Below are positions 15,653 to 24,326 of a DNA stretch of 31,581 nt, piece after piece. This DNA comes from HGM04593 sp045612305. Its GTDB lineage: Bacteria > Bacteroidota > Bacteroidia > Bacteroidales > Bacteroidaceae. The DNA is taken from positions 1 through 31,581 of the forward strand of contig JAZKYU010000018.1 of NCBI GenBank assembly GCA_045612305.1, read 5' to 3'. Made by a program: the position numbers and the translations under genes. Position 1 is the first letter of the stretch; every line of letters begins with the position of its first letter. The notes beneath the pieces were generated by a model that saw nothing but the letters and a program-made list of their open reading frames with translations, was not told the origin of the DNA and ran no database searches.

Positions 15653-16636
15653 ATGAAAAAAGCACTATTGACAGCTGCTGCTGCCATAATAGCAGTAGCA
15701 AACATCTCTTGCGGCAGCAACGAGAGCGCAACAAACATCAAAAAAGGCAGCCTCAACAAAATGGACAGCCTCTCATATGCCTACGGTATAGGTATGGGGC
15801 ACCAGCTCACTATGGGTATAGTAAAAGAGCTTGAGCTCGACTTCGACTGCATGCTCGACGCAATGAAAAAGAGCGCTATGGGCAAAGAAGTTGTTGTGGG
15901 CGAAGAGGTTATAAAAGAAGAGACCATGCCCGCCCTCTACCAAAAAGTTTTCGGCCGCGAGCGTCAGAAACAGATAGAGGCAGCAAAAAGCGACACTACC
16001 GGTACTCTAAAAATCTATGACAGCGAGGAACTTCGCAGCCTCACCTCGGCTTTCATCGGTGTCGACGCAGGTTTGGGCCTTGCAAAAACAACCCTTCCCT
16101 TGCAGTATGTGTGGATAGAGAAAGGTCTTAAAGAGGCTTACGAGGGCACAGCACCCATGACTAGCAGAGAGGCCGACAGATACATAAGAAACTACTATAT
16201 GGTTACTCTGCCCGCAAACAACAAAAAAGCATCGGAAGCTTGGCTTGCCGAGGTTGAAAAGGAGAAAGGCGTGAAGAAAACCGATAGCGGCCTCCTCTAC
16301 AGAATTACCGAGGCCGGCGACATGAGCGCAAAACCCACATCTATAAAAGATGTTGTAAATGTACACTACGAGGGCACAACCCGCACAGGCGTGGTGTTCG
16401 ACAGCAGCTACAAACGCAACTCACCCATAGACTTCCCCCTTAACGGTGTTATCAAAGGCTGGGGCGAGGGCTTGCAGCTTGTAGGCAAGGGTGGAAAAAT
16501 CACCTTGTGGATACCCGCAGAACTTGCATACGGCAGCCGTGGTGCAGGTGCTAGCATCGGCCCCAACGAAGCTCTCCGTTTCGATGTTGAGTTGCTCGAT
16601 GTTACTCACGCCGAGGAAGAGAAAGCAGCCGAGTAA
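15653..16636 (+). CDS. FKBP-type peptidyl-prolyl isomerase, lipoprotein
   Basis: This 327-residue protein has a lipoprotein signal ending at Cys20 (V-A-N-I-S-C), an FKBP_N-like helical region in two parts (about 33-200), and a C-terminal FKBP domain (about 230-320; V-H-Y-E-G, V-F-D-S-S, I-K-G-W-G-E-G-L, A-Y-G-S-R-G). It should catalyse proline isomerisation or act as a chaperone for envelope proteins, like FkpA or Mip. The N-terminal region carries a longer insertion than single-repeat FkpA proteins. It starts 9 bases after the kinase stop, so the two share a transcript. Confidence 0.93.
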   Translation: MKKALLTAAAAIIAVANISCGSNESATNIKKGSLNKMDSLSYAYGIGMGHQLTMGIVKELELDFDCMLDAMKKSAMGKEVVVGEEVIKEETMPALYQKVFGRERQKQIEAAKSDTTGTLKIYDSEELRSLTSAFIGVDAGLGLAKTTLPLQYVWIEKGLKEAYEGTAPMTSREADRYIRNYYMVTLPANNKKASEAWLAEVEKEKGVKKTDSGLLYRITEAGDMSAKPTSIKDVVNVHYEGTTRTGVVFDSSYKRNSPIDFPLNGVIKGWGEGLQLVGKGGKITLWIPAELAYGSRGAGASIGPNEALRFDVELLDVTHAEEEKAAE

Positions 16637-16660
16637 AAGATAAAAACGCGCATAAACAAA

Positions 16661-16694
16661 ATAAATGCCACTTGAATGTTCAAGTGGCATTTAT
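16661..16694. terminator. Bidirectional terminator between convergent operons
   Basis: A 16-base-pair near-perfect stem (arms 16661-16676 and 16679-16694; core AATGCCACTTGAA) lies between the FKBP gene and yigZ, which converge here. T-rich and A-rich flanks allow termination in both directions. Confidence 0.88.
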
Positions 16695-16718
16695 TTTATA
16701 CTCCTTTTCAAAAAAACT

Positions 16719-17342
16719 TTATTCGGGAAGTTCAACCTTTAAATCCCCTTTACTGCTTATAGCAAGTTTCTCGTAACGCTCCATAAGACGCGGCATACGA
16801 GAAAGCCTCATCGAGAGACGCACCACACACTCGTTGTCAAAAGTCTGCTCCACCACACGCGGAGCCTCCTCCTTAACTATGCGCAAAACGTCGTTCAGCA
16901 AGGGATAGGAGAAACGCAACGTAATCTCCTCGTTTATGGTTTTTTCTATATGGGGCACAGCCTCAAGAGCTTCGGCGGCAGCAAGACGATAGGCCACAAT
17001 GAGCCCGCTAGTGCCCAGCTTCACACCACCAAAGTAACGCACCACTATCACAAGCACGTTGGTAAGTTCCTTGCTATGTATCTGCCCCAGGATGGGCTTG
17101 CCCGCCGTGCCCGAAGGCTCACCGTTATCGTTGGCACGCTCCTGCTCGCCGCGCTCGCCCAAGCGATAGGCATAACAAACGTGGCGTGCATCGTAGTACT
17201 TTTTCTGATACACCTCCATAATATCCTTCACCTGCTCCACCGTGGTCACAGGTATAGCAAAGGCGAGGAATTTACTCCTCTTTTCGGTGTAAATTCCCTC
17301 GCCCTGCTCTTCTATGGTTTTGTATGTATCCTCTTGTAACAT
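16719..17342 (-). CDS. yigZ: YigZ/IMPACT family protein
   Basis: This 207-residue protein belongs to the UPF0029/IMPACT family. The N-terminal domain carries the typical pattern K-R-S-K-F-L-A at 21-27, A-R-H-V-C-Y-A-Y, the stretch D-N-G-E-P-S-G-T-A-G-K-P-I-L, and V-V-R-Y-F-G-G-V-K-L-G. The C-terminal DUF1949 domain follows. The bacterial role is unclear; eukaryotic IMPACT controls translation through GCN2. Its ATG shares one base with the stop of the DUF1015 gene, so translation is likely coupled. Confidence 0.93.
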   Translation of the reverse strand: MLQEDTYKTIEEQGEGIYTEKRSKFLAFAIPVTTVEQVKDIMEVYQKKYYDARHVCYAYRLGERGEQERANDNGEPSGTAGKPILGQIHSKELTNVLVIVVRYFGGVKLGTSGLIVAYRLAAAEALEAVPHIEKTINEEITLRFSYPLLNDVLRIVKEEAPRVVEQTFDNECVVRLSMRLSRMPRLMERYEKLAISSKGDLKVELPE

Positions 17343-18589
17343 TAAGAAAGTTTATGAATAACAAGCCCCGAGCGCAATTTAGGCTCAAACCAAGTTGTCT
17401 TCGGAGGCATAATATTACCGGTGTCGGCAATATCGGTGAGTTGCTTCATCGAAACGGGATAGAGCGCAAGAGCAGCTTTCATCTCCCCGCTGTCGACACG
17501 GCGTTTAAGCTCTCCAAGACCGCGTATACCACCCACAAAATCAACACGTTTCGAGGTGCGCAAATCTTTTATTCCCAAAATCTCATCGAGAACAAGGTTC
17601 GAAGAAATTGTAACATCGAGCACACCTATGGGGTCGGCGTCATCATATGTACCCTCTTTGGCTGTGAGGCTGTACCAACGACCGCCCAAGTAGAGCGAAA
17701 AGTTGTGTAGCGCGCAAGGCTTGTATACATCCTCGCCCTTATCCTCTACAACAAAGTCCTTCGACAAGGCTGCAAGAAACTCCTCCTCACTCAAGCCGTT
17801 GAGGTCTTTAACCACACGGTTGTAGTCTATTATAGTAAGCTGGCTTGCGGGGAAACACACTGCCATAAAGTAGTTGTACTCCTCGTCGCCACGGTGCGCG
17901 GGGTTGTTGTCGGCCTTCTCCTTGCCCACAAGCGCTGCAGCCGCCGAACGGTGGTGTCCGTCAGCGATGTAGAGCGCAGGCATAGCGGCAAATGCCTCGG
18001 TTATAGCCGCAATATCGGCATCGTTGTCTATTATCCAGAGACGATGACGGAAACCGTCGAGTTGCGCAGTAAAGTCATATTCAGGCTCAGCGGCGGTGTA
18101 GCGTGCTACTATGGTGTCTAGCAAAGCGCTGTCGGGGTAGGCAAAGAAGACAGGCTCTATGTTGGCATCGTTCACGCGAACGTGCTTCATACGGTCCTCC
18201 TCTTTATCCTTGCGTGTGAGCTCGTGTTTTTTAATAACACCGTTCAAGTAGTCGCTCACATAGGCACAAACAACAAGACCATACTGTGTGTGGCCGTTCA
18301 TAGTCTGCGCATAAATGTAATACTGCTCTTTGCCGTCTTGCACAAGCCACCCTTGCTCCTGGAACTTTGCAAAATTCTCGGCAGCCTTGGCATACACCTC
18401 GGGAGCGTGCTCGTCGGTGCCCACGGGAAAGTCTATCTCGGGGCGTATTATGTGATACAAAGATTTTTCGTTACCCTCGGCCTCGGCACGTGCCTCGTCG
18501 CTGTTGAGCACATCGTATGGGCGGCTCTGCACCTGCTCCACAAGCTCACGCGGGGGGCGCACCCCTTTGAACGGTTTAATTACAGCCAT
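17342..18589 (-). CDS. DUF1015 family protein in the serine cluster
   Basis: This 415-residue cytoplasmic protein matches DUF1015 (COG4198). Conserved features are the K-G-V-R-P near the N terminus, S-R-P-Y-D-V-L-N at 22-29, H-E-L-T-R-K-D-K-E-E-D-R near 122-133, and A-D-G-H-H-R at 209-214, which looks like an active or binding site. It lies 20 bases after serA and overlaps yigZ by one base (TAATG). Clustering with serA and serC recurs in Bacteroidetes and other phyla, so a role in phosphoserine metabolism is plausible but unproven. Confidence 0.9.
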   Translation of the reverse strand: MAVIKPFKGVRPPRELVEQVQSRPYDVLNSDEARAEAEGNEKSLYHIIRPEIDFPVGTDEHAPEVYAKAAENFAKFQEQGWLVQDGKEQYYIYAQTMNGHTQYGLVVCAYVSDYLNGVIKKHELTRKDKEEDRMKHVRVNDANIEPVFFAYPDSALLDTIVARYTAAEPEYDFTAQLDGFRHRLWIIDNDADIAAITEAFAAMPALYIADGHHRSAAAALVGKEKADNNPAHRGDEEYNYFMAVCFPASQLTIIDYNRVVKDLNGLSEEEFLAALSKDFVVEDKGEDVYKPCALHNFSLYLGGRWYSLTAKEGTYDDADPIGVLDVTISSNLVLDEILGIKDLRTSKRVDFVGGIRGLGELKRRVDSGEMKAALALYPVSMKQLTDIADTGNIMPPKTTWFEPKLRSGLVIHKLS

Positions 18590-18609
18590 ATAACCTCTCT
18601 TTTCTTTTA

Positions 18610-19530
18610 TTACTTATTTACACGGAAACGCTCGCAGCCCTCCTCGAAGAAAGCCACAATCTGCTTCGCAGCTGCAATACCAGCGTTTATGTTAGCCTCG
18701 GCTGTCTGCGCACCCATCTTTTTGGGTGTTGCAAAGAAACGTCCCTCAAACTTGCTAAATTCCTCCAAAGCGGCGGGAGCAATATCGGTCACATACTTCA
18801 CGTCGGCACGCTCGCTCATAAGCTCTATGAGCTCGGGCTCGTTTATAACCTCTTTGCGCGCAGTGTTCACAAGCAAAGCACCCTTGGGCATAGAGCCTAC
18901 AAGCGCCTTACCTATAGAGTTCTTTGTCTCGGGTGTTGCGGGAACGTGCAACGACACAACATCGCACATCTTGTAAAGTTCCTCGGCCGAGTTTACACGG
19001 TTAACACCGTCGGCCTCCACAATCTCCTGCGGAGTAAATATATCGTAGATATAAATATCCATACCGAAGCCCTTTGCTATGCGGCCCACATTGCGGCCCA
19101 CGTTACCATAGGCGTGGATACCAAGTTTCTTACCCTTGAGCTCCATACCCGCTGTACCGTTGAACATATTACGGTAGGCATACACCATCATACCGAATGC
19201 AAGCTCTGCCACGGCGTGTGAGTTTTGCCCGGGAGTGTTCATCACACATATACCGCGCTCTGTTGCAGCCTCTAGGTTTACATTATCGAAGCCTGCACCT
19301 GCACGCACCACAATCTTGCAGTTTTTAGCCGCGTCCATAACCTCGGCATCCACAATATCGCTGCGTATAATTATCGCATCAACATCGGCCACGGCAGCAA
19401 GAAGCTCCGCCTTAGATGTATATTTTTCCAACAAAGAGAGCTCATAACCGGCAGCATCGGCAACCTCCTTAATACCCTTAACTGCAACTGCAGCAAAAGG
19501 TTTCTCTGTGGCAACAAGTATCTTTTTCAT
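18610..19530 (-). CDS. serA: D-3-phosphoglycerate dehydrogenase, short Lys-type
   Basis: This 306-residue NAD-dependent dehydrogenase starts serine synthesis by oxidising 3-phosphoglycerate. It lacks the regulatory ACT domain, so it is a type III enzyme. The nucleotide fold is seen at H-A-Y-G-N-V-G-R-N-V-G (139-149), and catalytic Arg225 in N-T-A-R-K. The expected catalytic His is replaced by Lys270 in T-P-K-K-M-G-A-Q-T. This is the IIIK variant described for Entamoeba histolytica and Bacteroidetes. It follows serC by 20 bases in the same operon. Confidence 0.95.
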   Translation of the reverse strand: MKKILVATEKPFAAVAVKGIKEVADAAGYELSLLEKYTSKAELLAAVADVDAIIIRSDIVDAEVMDAAKNCKIVVRAGAGFDNVNLEAATERGICVMNTPGQNSHAVAELAFGMMVYAYRNMFNGTAGMELKGKKLGIHAYGNVGRNVGRIAKGFGMDIYIYDIFTPQEIVEADGVNRVNSAEELYKMCDVVSLHVPATPETKNSIGKALVGSMPKGALLVNTARKEVINEPELIELMSERADVKYVTDIAPAALEEFSKFEGRFFATPKKMGAQTAEANINAGIAAAKQIVAFFEEGCERFRVNK

Positions 19531-19550
19531 ATAAATTTACACACAAAAAA

Positions 19551-20618
19551 TTATTTCATACGTTCAAACTCCTTCATACAATCTACAAGGTACTGCACAC
19601 CCTCAACAGGCATAGCATTGTAGCACGATGCGCGGAAACCACCTATAGAGCGGTGTCCCTTAATGTTGCATATACCCTTAGATGTAGCAAACTGCATAAA
19701 GTCGGCCTCAAGATCTTTGTACTCGTCGGCCATAACAAAGTCGATGTTCATAACCGAACGGTCCTCAACAGCAGCTGTGCCCTTGAACAAACGGTTGCGG
19801 TCAACCTCGTCATACAACATCTGTGAGCGAAGCTCGGCACGGCGTTGCATCTCCTTAACACCACCCTGCGCCTTAATCCAACGCAAGTTCTCAAGAGCCA
19901 CATAAATGGGGAACACGGGAGGTGTGTTATACATAGAGCCGCTGTCGATGTGTGTCTGATAGTTAAGCATAGTAGGTATCTTGCGGTCAACCTGGCCAAG
20001 CGCGTCCTCCTTAACAATTGCAAAAGCAACACCTGCGGGAGCAAGGTTTTTTTGCGCACCACCATATATACAGTTGTACTTGCTCACATCTATGGGGCGA
20101 GAGAAGATATCCGACGACATATCGGCTATCAAGGGGATGGGAGAATCCAAGTCGTGGCGTATCTCGGTACCATAAATAGTGTTGTTTGTGGTAATGTGGA
20201 AATAATCGGCATCTGTGGGGATAACATAATCCTTGGGTATGTAGCTGTAGAGCTTGTCTTTAGACGAAGCAACCTCCACAGCCTCGCCCACCAACTGAGC
20301 CTCCTTCAAGGCCTTTGCCGACCAAGTACCTGTGTTAAGGTAAGCAGCCTTTGTCTTCAAGAAGTTAAAAGGCACCATGCAGAACTGCATACTTGCACCA
20401 CCACCAAGGAACAGAGTTGTGTAGCCGTCGGGGATGTCGAGTATCTCTTTGAAGAGCGCACGCACTTCGTCGAGCACAGCCACAAAATCCTTTGAACGGT
20501 GGCTTATTTCCAATATCGAGAGGCCTATGCCATTAAAATCAAGTACCGATTTTGCTGCAGCGTCAAAAACCTCTTGAGGCATAATCGACGGACCTGCATT
20601 AAAGTTAATCTTCTTCAT
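19551..20618 (-). CDS. serC: Phosphoserine aminotransferase
   Basis: This 355-residue PLP enzyme converts 3-phosphohydroxypyruvate and glutamate to phosphoserine, and may also serve pyridoxal phosphate synthesis. The class V fold is clear: N-A-G-P-S at 7-11, G-G-G-A-S-M-Q-F at 72-79, S-S-D-I-F-S-R near 168-174, and the PLP-binding Lys190 in Y-G-G-A-Q-K-N. Length is normal. It is the first gene of a four-gene leftward operon with serA, DUF1015 and yigZ. Confidence 0.97.
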   Translation of the reverse strand: MKKINFNAGPSIMPQEVFDAAAKSVLDFNGIGLSILEISHRSKDFVAVLDEVRALFKEILDIPDGYTTLFLGGGASMQFCMVPFNFLKTKAAYLNTGTWSAKALKEAQLVGEAVEVASSKDKLYSYIPKDYVIPTDADYFHITTNNTIYGTEIRHDLDSPIPLIADMSSDIFSRPIDVSKYNCIYGGAQKNLAPAGVAFAIVKEDALGQVDRKIPTMLNYQTHIDSGSMYNTPPVFPIYVALENLRWIKAQGGVKEMQRRAELRSQMLYDEVDRNRLFKGTAAVEDRSVMNIDFVMADEYKDLEADFMQFATSKGICNIKGHRSIGGFRASCYNAMPVEGVQYLVDCMKEFERMK

Positions 20619-20931
20619 AATTCAAAAAAGTTATATCTATAGTTATTTTTCAATCAATAATATGCATAAAAAACGAATAGGCTGCGACTATCGGGCAATA
20701 AAACCCAACACGCAGACACTATTAAAACCCCTCAAAACCAAATCGGTTTCAAAGAGATTGCAAATATACCTATTTATTTTTTAGGGAAGCTATTTACAGC
20801 AACTTTTTTGGTAGCCTTTTTTAAAAAAAATATCAACAGGCAGCGAGCACCCACGCACAAACAAAAGACAGCCGGCCAGAATATAACAACCCTGCGCCAG
20901 CCGCCCTGCTTATAGTTAAATATTTTCGCCT
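20619..20931 (-). promoter_or_regulatory. Intergenic region with the serC promoter
   Basis: In this 313-base stretch a -7 element TATATTTG lies at 20761-20768 on the minus strand, about 143 bases before serC. No good -33 is seen at the right distance. No gene is seen, and no convincing terminator for the WG-repeat gene was found by eye. Confidence 0.4.
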
Positions 20932-22668
20932 CTACCTTTCACCCGTGCCGTTGCAGAACTTGCACTTGCCACGCTTGCTTACAGAAGCACTTCCCCTAAA
21001 ATTACAAGAAGAACAAGGCTCAAATTCTTGCGAAATTTTACCCAGCACATAACCATCGCCTCCACATTTAGCACACTCTCCGCTACCGGCACATTTGGTG
21101 CAACGAGTTGCACGCTTCACCCCGCCACCCGAGCCCTCACTGCCGGTGCTTGTATTATCATAATTGTTGTAATTGCCATAACTGGAATTATTGTATTGCT
21201 GAATAGTTGAGGAAATTGCCGACAAAGAACTATTTATCTTGTTCAACGCATCACTAACCTTTTGCATCCTCTCGGCACGTTCTGCAGCTCTACGCGCATC
21301 CCTTATCGCTTCGGCATTACTCTTTGCAAGCGTGTTACCCATCGCAGCTGCTGTATCAAAATACAGCAATGCTGTGTCATCGTGCCCAAGACCATCATAC
21401 AATACTCCTATATTATTGAGCGACAAAGCATTGTAACCCTCTTTATTTGTAGCATCTATGGTTAATACCCATTCATATGCAGCTATTTTATCCTCAACAT
21501 CGCTATCGGGTATAGCATAAGCCTCATTAAAAGCCTGCCGTGCTATGGAATTTACCTCTTTACCCAAACGATCGACATCGGTCTGATAACCTTTAAAGGA
21601 AGCAACATACACACCGCGCGCCTCGTCCCACTCTAAATAATCATACCCCCTTATACTAAACGTCTTATTACCATCAGAGAGAACCCAAAGACCATCTTTC
21701 ATCACTATTTTTTGAGCAGGGTTGGCAAATTGTGCAGCTTCTACATCCACATATTTATCTCCGATTCTTGTAAAATAACTTCCATCGTCGCGATGTATAA
21801 TAGCATTTTCATACACAGGAGGAATTATAACAGCCCCATTCGCATCGGCAACGCCATACTTCCCGTTTTCTTTAAACACAACCTGCAACACTCCATGTTC
21901 ATTATTAATCGTTGCTCCATCATAGATTGGTGGTATAATTTCGTTTCCGTTTTCATCGCAAACACCATACTTTATCCCCACTTTTACAACAAAGCCCAAT
22001 ATATTTTCGGCAAGATTAGTAGCATCCGATTTTGTCTTTAAATAGGGCGAGACATAACTATACTTCGACATCGGGAAAATATTTCTTCCTGCAGTATCAT
22101 ACAAGCCTACAAAGGGCTCACCCTGTTGCGATTTACTCACATAATGATAAAAAAAATCAGTATCCCGGCATTGCTCTTTATACGTTATAATATAATTAAA
22201 TTCACAAGGCAGCACCTCACTACCTGCATAATCGCAAATTCCCACCTTTTCGGGAGAATAGGAGCTACCGCCTACCCCCACCTCATAATATTTATATGGT
22301 TCGGGGTAAGTATATTCGTACTTATCCTTCACCGAAGAAAACTTTACCGGAGATATTATTTCACGCCCTTCAGCATCTACAACTCCTTGATAATTGCCTT
22401 TGGTCACCTTAAATCTCCCGTGCAGATAAATATATTCCACCGACGAGTAGCCACGCCCACCATCGACAACTATATTCTTTTTATCGTTAACACTCAAGCC
22501 CACAGAGCCATCGGGGTAGCGCACCTCCCACCAAACTTTAACATCTGAATACTTATTGTTTTTGTGCTTCACAAATTTTTGAGCATAAATATCGGTTGCG
22601 CAAAAAGCGACAAACACAGCAACAAGCAGCAACAGCACACTTGAACGCGAAAAAACACCTCTATTCAT
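20932..22668 (-). CDS. Exported WG-repeat protein with TPR-like helices and C-terminal zinc finger
   Basis: This 578-residue protein starts with a signal peptide (about 1-30, ending A-Q). Residues about 35-370 hold WG-type repeats, seen as G-K-Y-G-V-x-D-x-x-G-x-x-I-I-P-P units. A TPR/Sel1-like helical region (about 395-460), a coiled, Ser-rich stretch and a Gly/Ser/Asn linker follow. The C terminus has four Cys pairs (523/526, 532/535, 552/555, 569/572) in a DnaJ-like C-x-x-C-x-G-x-G arrangement. This suggests a zinc-binding scaffold in the periplasm. Function unknown. It is a single-gene unit with a near-perfect promoter, AT-richer than its neighbours. Confidence 0.88.
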   Translation of the reverse strand: MNRGVFSRSSVLLLLVAVFVAFCATDIYAQKFVKHKNNKYSDVKVWWEVRYPDGSVGLSVNDKKNIVVDGGRGYSSVEYIYLHGRFKVTKGNYQGVVDAEGREIISPVKFSSVKDKYEYTYPEPYKYYEVGVGGSSYSPEKVGICDYAGSEVLPCEFNYIITYKEQCRDTDFFYHYVSKSQQGEPFVGLYDTAGRNIFPMSKYSYVSPYLKTKSDATNLAENILGFVVKVGIKYGVCDENGNEIIPPIYDGATINNEHGVLQVVFKENGKYGVADANGAVIIPPVYENAIIHRDDGSYFTRIGDKYVDVEAAQFANPAQKIVMKDGLWVLSDGNKTFSIRGYDYLEWDEARGVYVASFKGYQTDVDRLGKEVNSIARQAFNEAYAIPDSDVEDKIAAYEWVLTIDATNKEGYNALSLNNIGVLYDGLGHDDTALLYFDTAAAMGNTLAKSNAEAIRDARRAAERAERMQKVSDALNKINSSLSAISSTIQQYNNSSYGNYNNYDNTSTGSEGSGGGVKRATRCTKCAGSGECAKCGGDGYVLGKISQEFEPCSSCNFRGSASVSKRGKCKFCNGTGER

Positions 22669-22693
22669 ATAATCCTTTCTTGAAGTTACACCA

Positions 22694-22724
22694 CAAATCT
22701 ATAAAAAAAAACTAAAAAAACAAA
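22694..22724 (-). promoter_or_regulatory. Promoter of the WG-repeat gene
   Basis: On the minus strand, TTTG (22721-22724) and TAGATTTG (22694-22701) are exactly 19 bases apart, the ideal Bacteroidetes spacing. The start codon is about 25 bases downstream. Confidence 0.7.
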
Positions 22725-22734
22725 AAAGGCACCC

Positions 22735-24072
22735 TCACCCTCTCAACGGCTCAACAATGGTTTTTATACCCTTAATCTTCTCGCCGGCCACCGCCTTGAG
22801 CACCTCGCGCAAGCGATTCATCTTCACAGCCACATAGGAGTAACGGTCAAACACCACTATAGAGCCCACCTCGTCGGGGCGCAAGCCGCCCTTTTTCATA
22901 AAGAAACCAGCAAGGTCGCCACGGCTTATCTTGTCGCGCTTGCCCTTGCCTATGTAGAGCGCAGCCCACTGCGAAACCTGGGGCAAAACAGCCTTTTTGG
23001 GGAGCTCATACTCCTCGAGCGCAGAGGGCACAAAATCGGGCAACTCCTTGCCCTCGAAGGCAAACATATACACCGCGCCATCGGCCTCCCAACGCGCCGT
23101 GCGACCGTTTCTATGAGTAAACACATCGGCACTCATAGCACGCTGATAATGAACAACGTGGCGCACATCTTTTATATCGAGACCACGCGCCGCAAGGTCG
23201 GTACTCACAAGAATATTCACGCACGACGACGAAAATTTGTAGAGCGCAAGCTCGCGCTCCTTTTGCTCCAGCGCACCGTGGTAAGCCGCAGCACGCAGGC
23301 CGTTTTTCGCGAGGTAAGTGCGCACCTCGTCGACACTCTCCCTGAAGTTACAAAAAACTATCGCAGGCTCACCCGCAAACGAGCAAAGCAGGCGAAAAAG
23401 TTTTTCCAAACGCTCGTCGGGCGTGGTAGAAAGCGTGTAAAAAGCCGTGCGCAAGGAGGGTTGCTCGTCCTGCGAACGAAAATCGAGTCTTTCAGCCTCG
23501 TCGGCACTCACAAAAAGCGGAATTTCCTCGCCGTCGGTAGCCGACAGCAGGTAACGCACCTCCACCGCGGGAAGCAACGACAGCAAGCACTCCATCTCCT
23601 CGCGGAAACCCATCTCCAAGCACTTGTCAAACTCGTCCATCACAAGTAACGAGCAGCCATCAACCGCAAAAGTTCCCCTTTTCAGGTGGTCTATAAGACG
23701 GCCGGGTGTTCCCACCACCACGGCAGGCGACGAGCCCGAGAACACAGCAGCCTCCTGCTCCACTGGGCGGCCACCGTAGAGCATCACCATCTGCTCGGGT
23801 AGCTTCATAGAGCGCCACACCTCGCCCGCCTGCTTTGCAAGCTCGCGTGTGGGCACCACAACAACCGCCTGCACCTTTTTCACATCGGGCTCCATCCTCT
23901 CGAGCATAGGCAACATATAGGCAAGAGTTTTTCCCGACCCTGTGGGCGAGAGAAGTATCATATCACCCTCACCTCGGCCGTGCATCACCGCCGCACGCTG
24001 CATCTCGTTAATACTCGCTATATTCAAATTTCGCAGTGCAAATTTCTGCTTTTTTGTAAGAATTTTATCCAT
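22735..24072 (-). CDS. DEAD-box-type RNA helicase with DEFD motif
   Basis: This protein of 445 residues (from the ATG at 24070-24072; a TTG two codons earlier is less likely) is an SF2 ATP-dependent RNA helicase. Counting from that ATG, Walker A S-P-T-G-S-G-K-T lies at 42-49, P-T-R-E-L-A at 74-79 and T-P-G-R-L-I-D at 122-128. Motif II reads D-E-F-D (146-149) instead of D-E-A-D. S-A-T and H-R-N-G-R-T-A-R follow, and a C-terminal DbpA-like RNA-binding domain (about 370-445) ends the protein. It may act in ribosome assembly or cold-shock RNA remodelling. A possible promoter, TATATTCG, is at 24146-24153 on the minus strand. Confidence 0.92.
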   Translation of the reverse strand: MDKILTKKQKFALRNLNIASINEMQRAAVMHGRGEGDMILLSPTGSGKTLAYMLPMLERMEPDVKKVQAVVVVPTRELAKQAGEVWRSMKLPEQMVMLYGGRPVEQEAAVFSGSSPAVVVGTPGRLIDHLKRGTFAVDGCSLLVMDEFDKCLEMGFREEMECLLSLLPAVEVRYLLSATDGEEIPLFVSADEAERLDFRSQDEQPSLRTAFYTLSTTPDERLEKLFRLLCSFAGEPAIVFCNFRESVDEVRTYLAKNGLRAAAYHGALEQKERELALYKFSSSCVNILVSTDLAARGLDIKDVRHVVHYQRAMSADVFTHRNGRTARWEADGAVYMFAFEGKELPDFVPSALEEYELPKKAVLPQVSQWAALYIGKGKRDKISRGDLAGFFMKKGGLRPDEVGSIVVFDRYSYVAVKMNRLREVLKAVAGEKIKGIKTIVEPLRG

Positions 24073-24205
24073 AACCAAAAGTTTTCTTCAATGCCCCGGG
24101 AAGGGCACATTTAAGCCGCGGCCCACACACAGCAAAACCGCACCGCGAATATACATAAAATAGATTAAAAAACACACCCTGTCACACTACCAGAAACACT
24201 TTTCT

Positions 24206-24297
24206 GCCAATTTGGCGCATTTAATTCACGCAAAAAGCCTATTTTTGTAAAATCTATGCCACAAACCCTGTTGGCAAGCTATTTGTTACTTAAGTAA
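24206..24297 (+). promoter_or_regulatory. Upstream region of grpE: -7 element and two palindromes
   Basis: The -7 box TATTTTTG lies at 24240-24247, with no good -33 at 19-20 bases. It is framed by two palindromes, GCCAATTTGGC (24206-24216) and TTACTTAAGTAA (24286-24297). Neither resembles the CIRCE element of HrcA. They may be operators for stress control or chance. Confidence 0.35.
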
Positions 24298-24326
24298 GTA
24301 AACGAACAAAAAACAGACATAAAAAG

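Noticed and set aside
24073..24078. TTG start two codons before the helicase ATG
   Set aside because: The ATG at 24070-24072 is a stronger start and no ribosome binding site favours the TTG.
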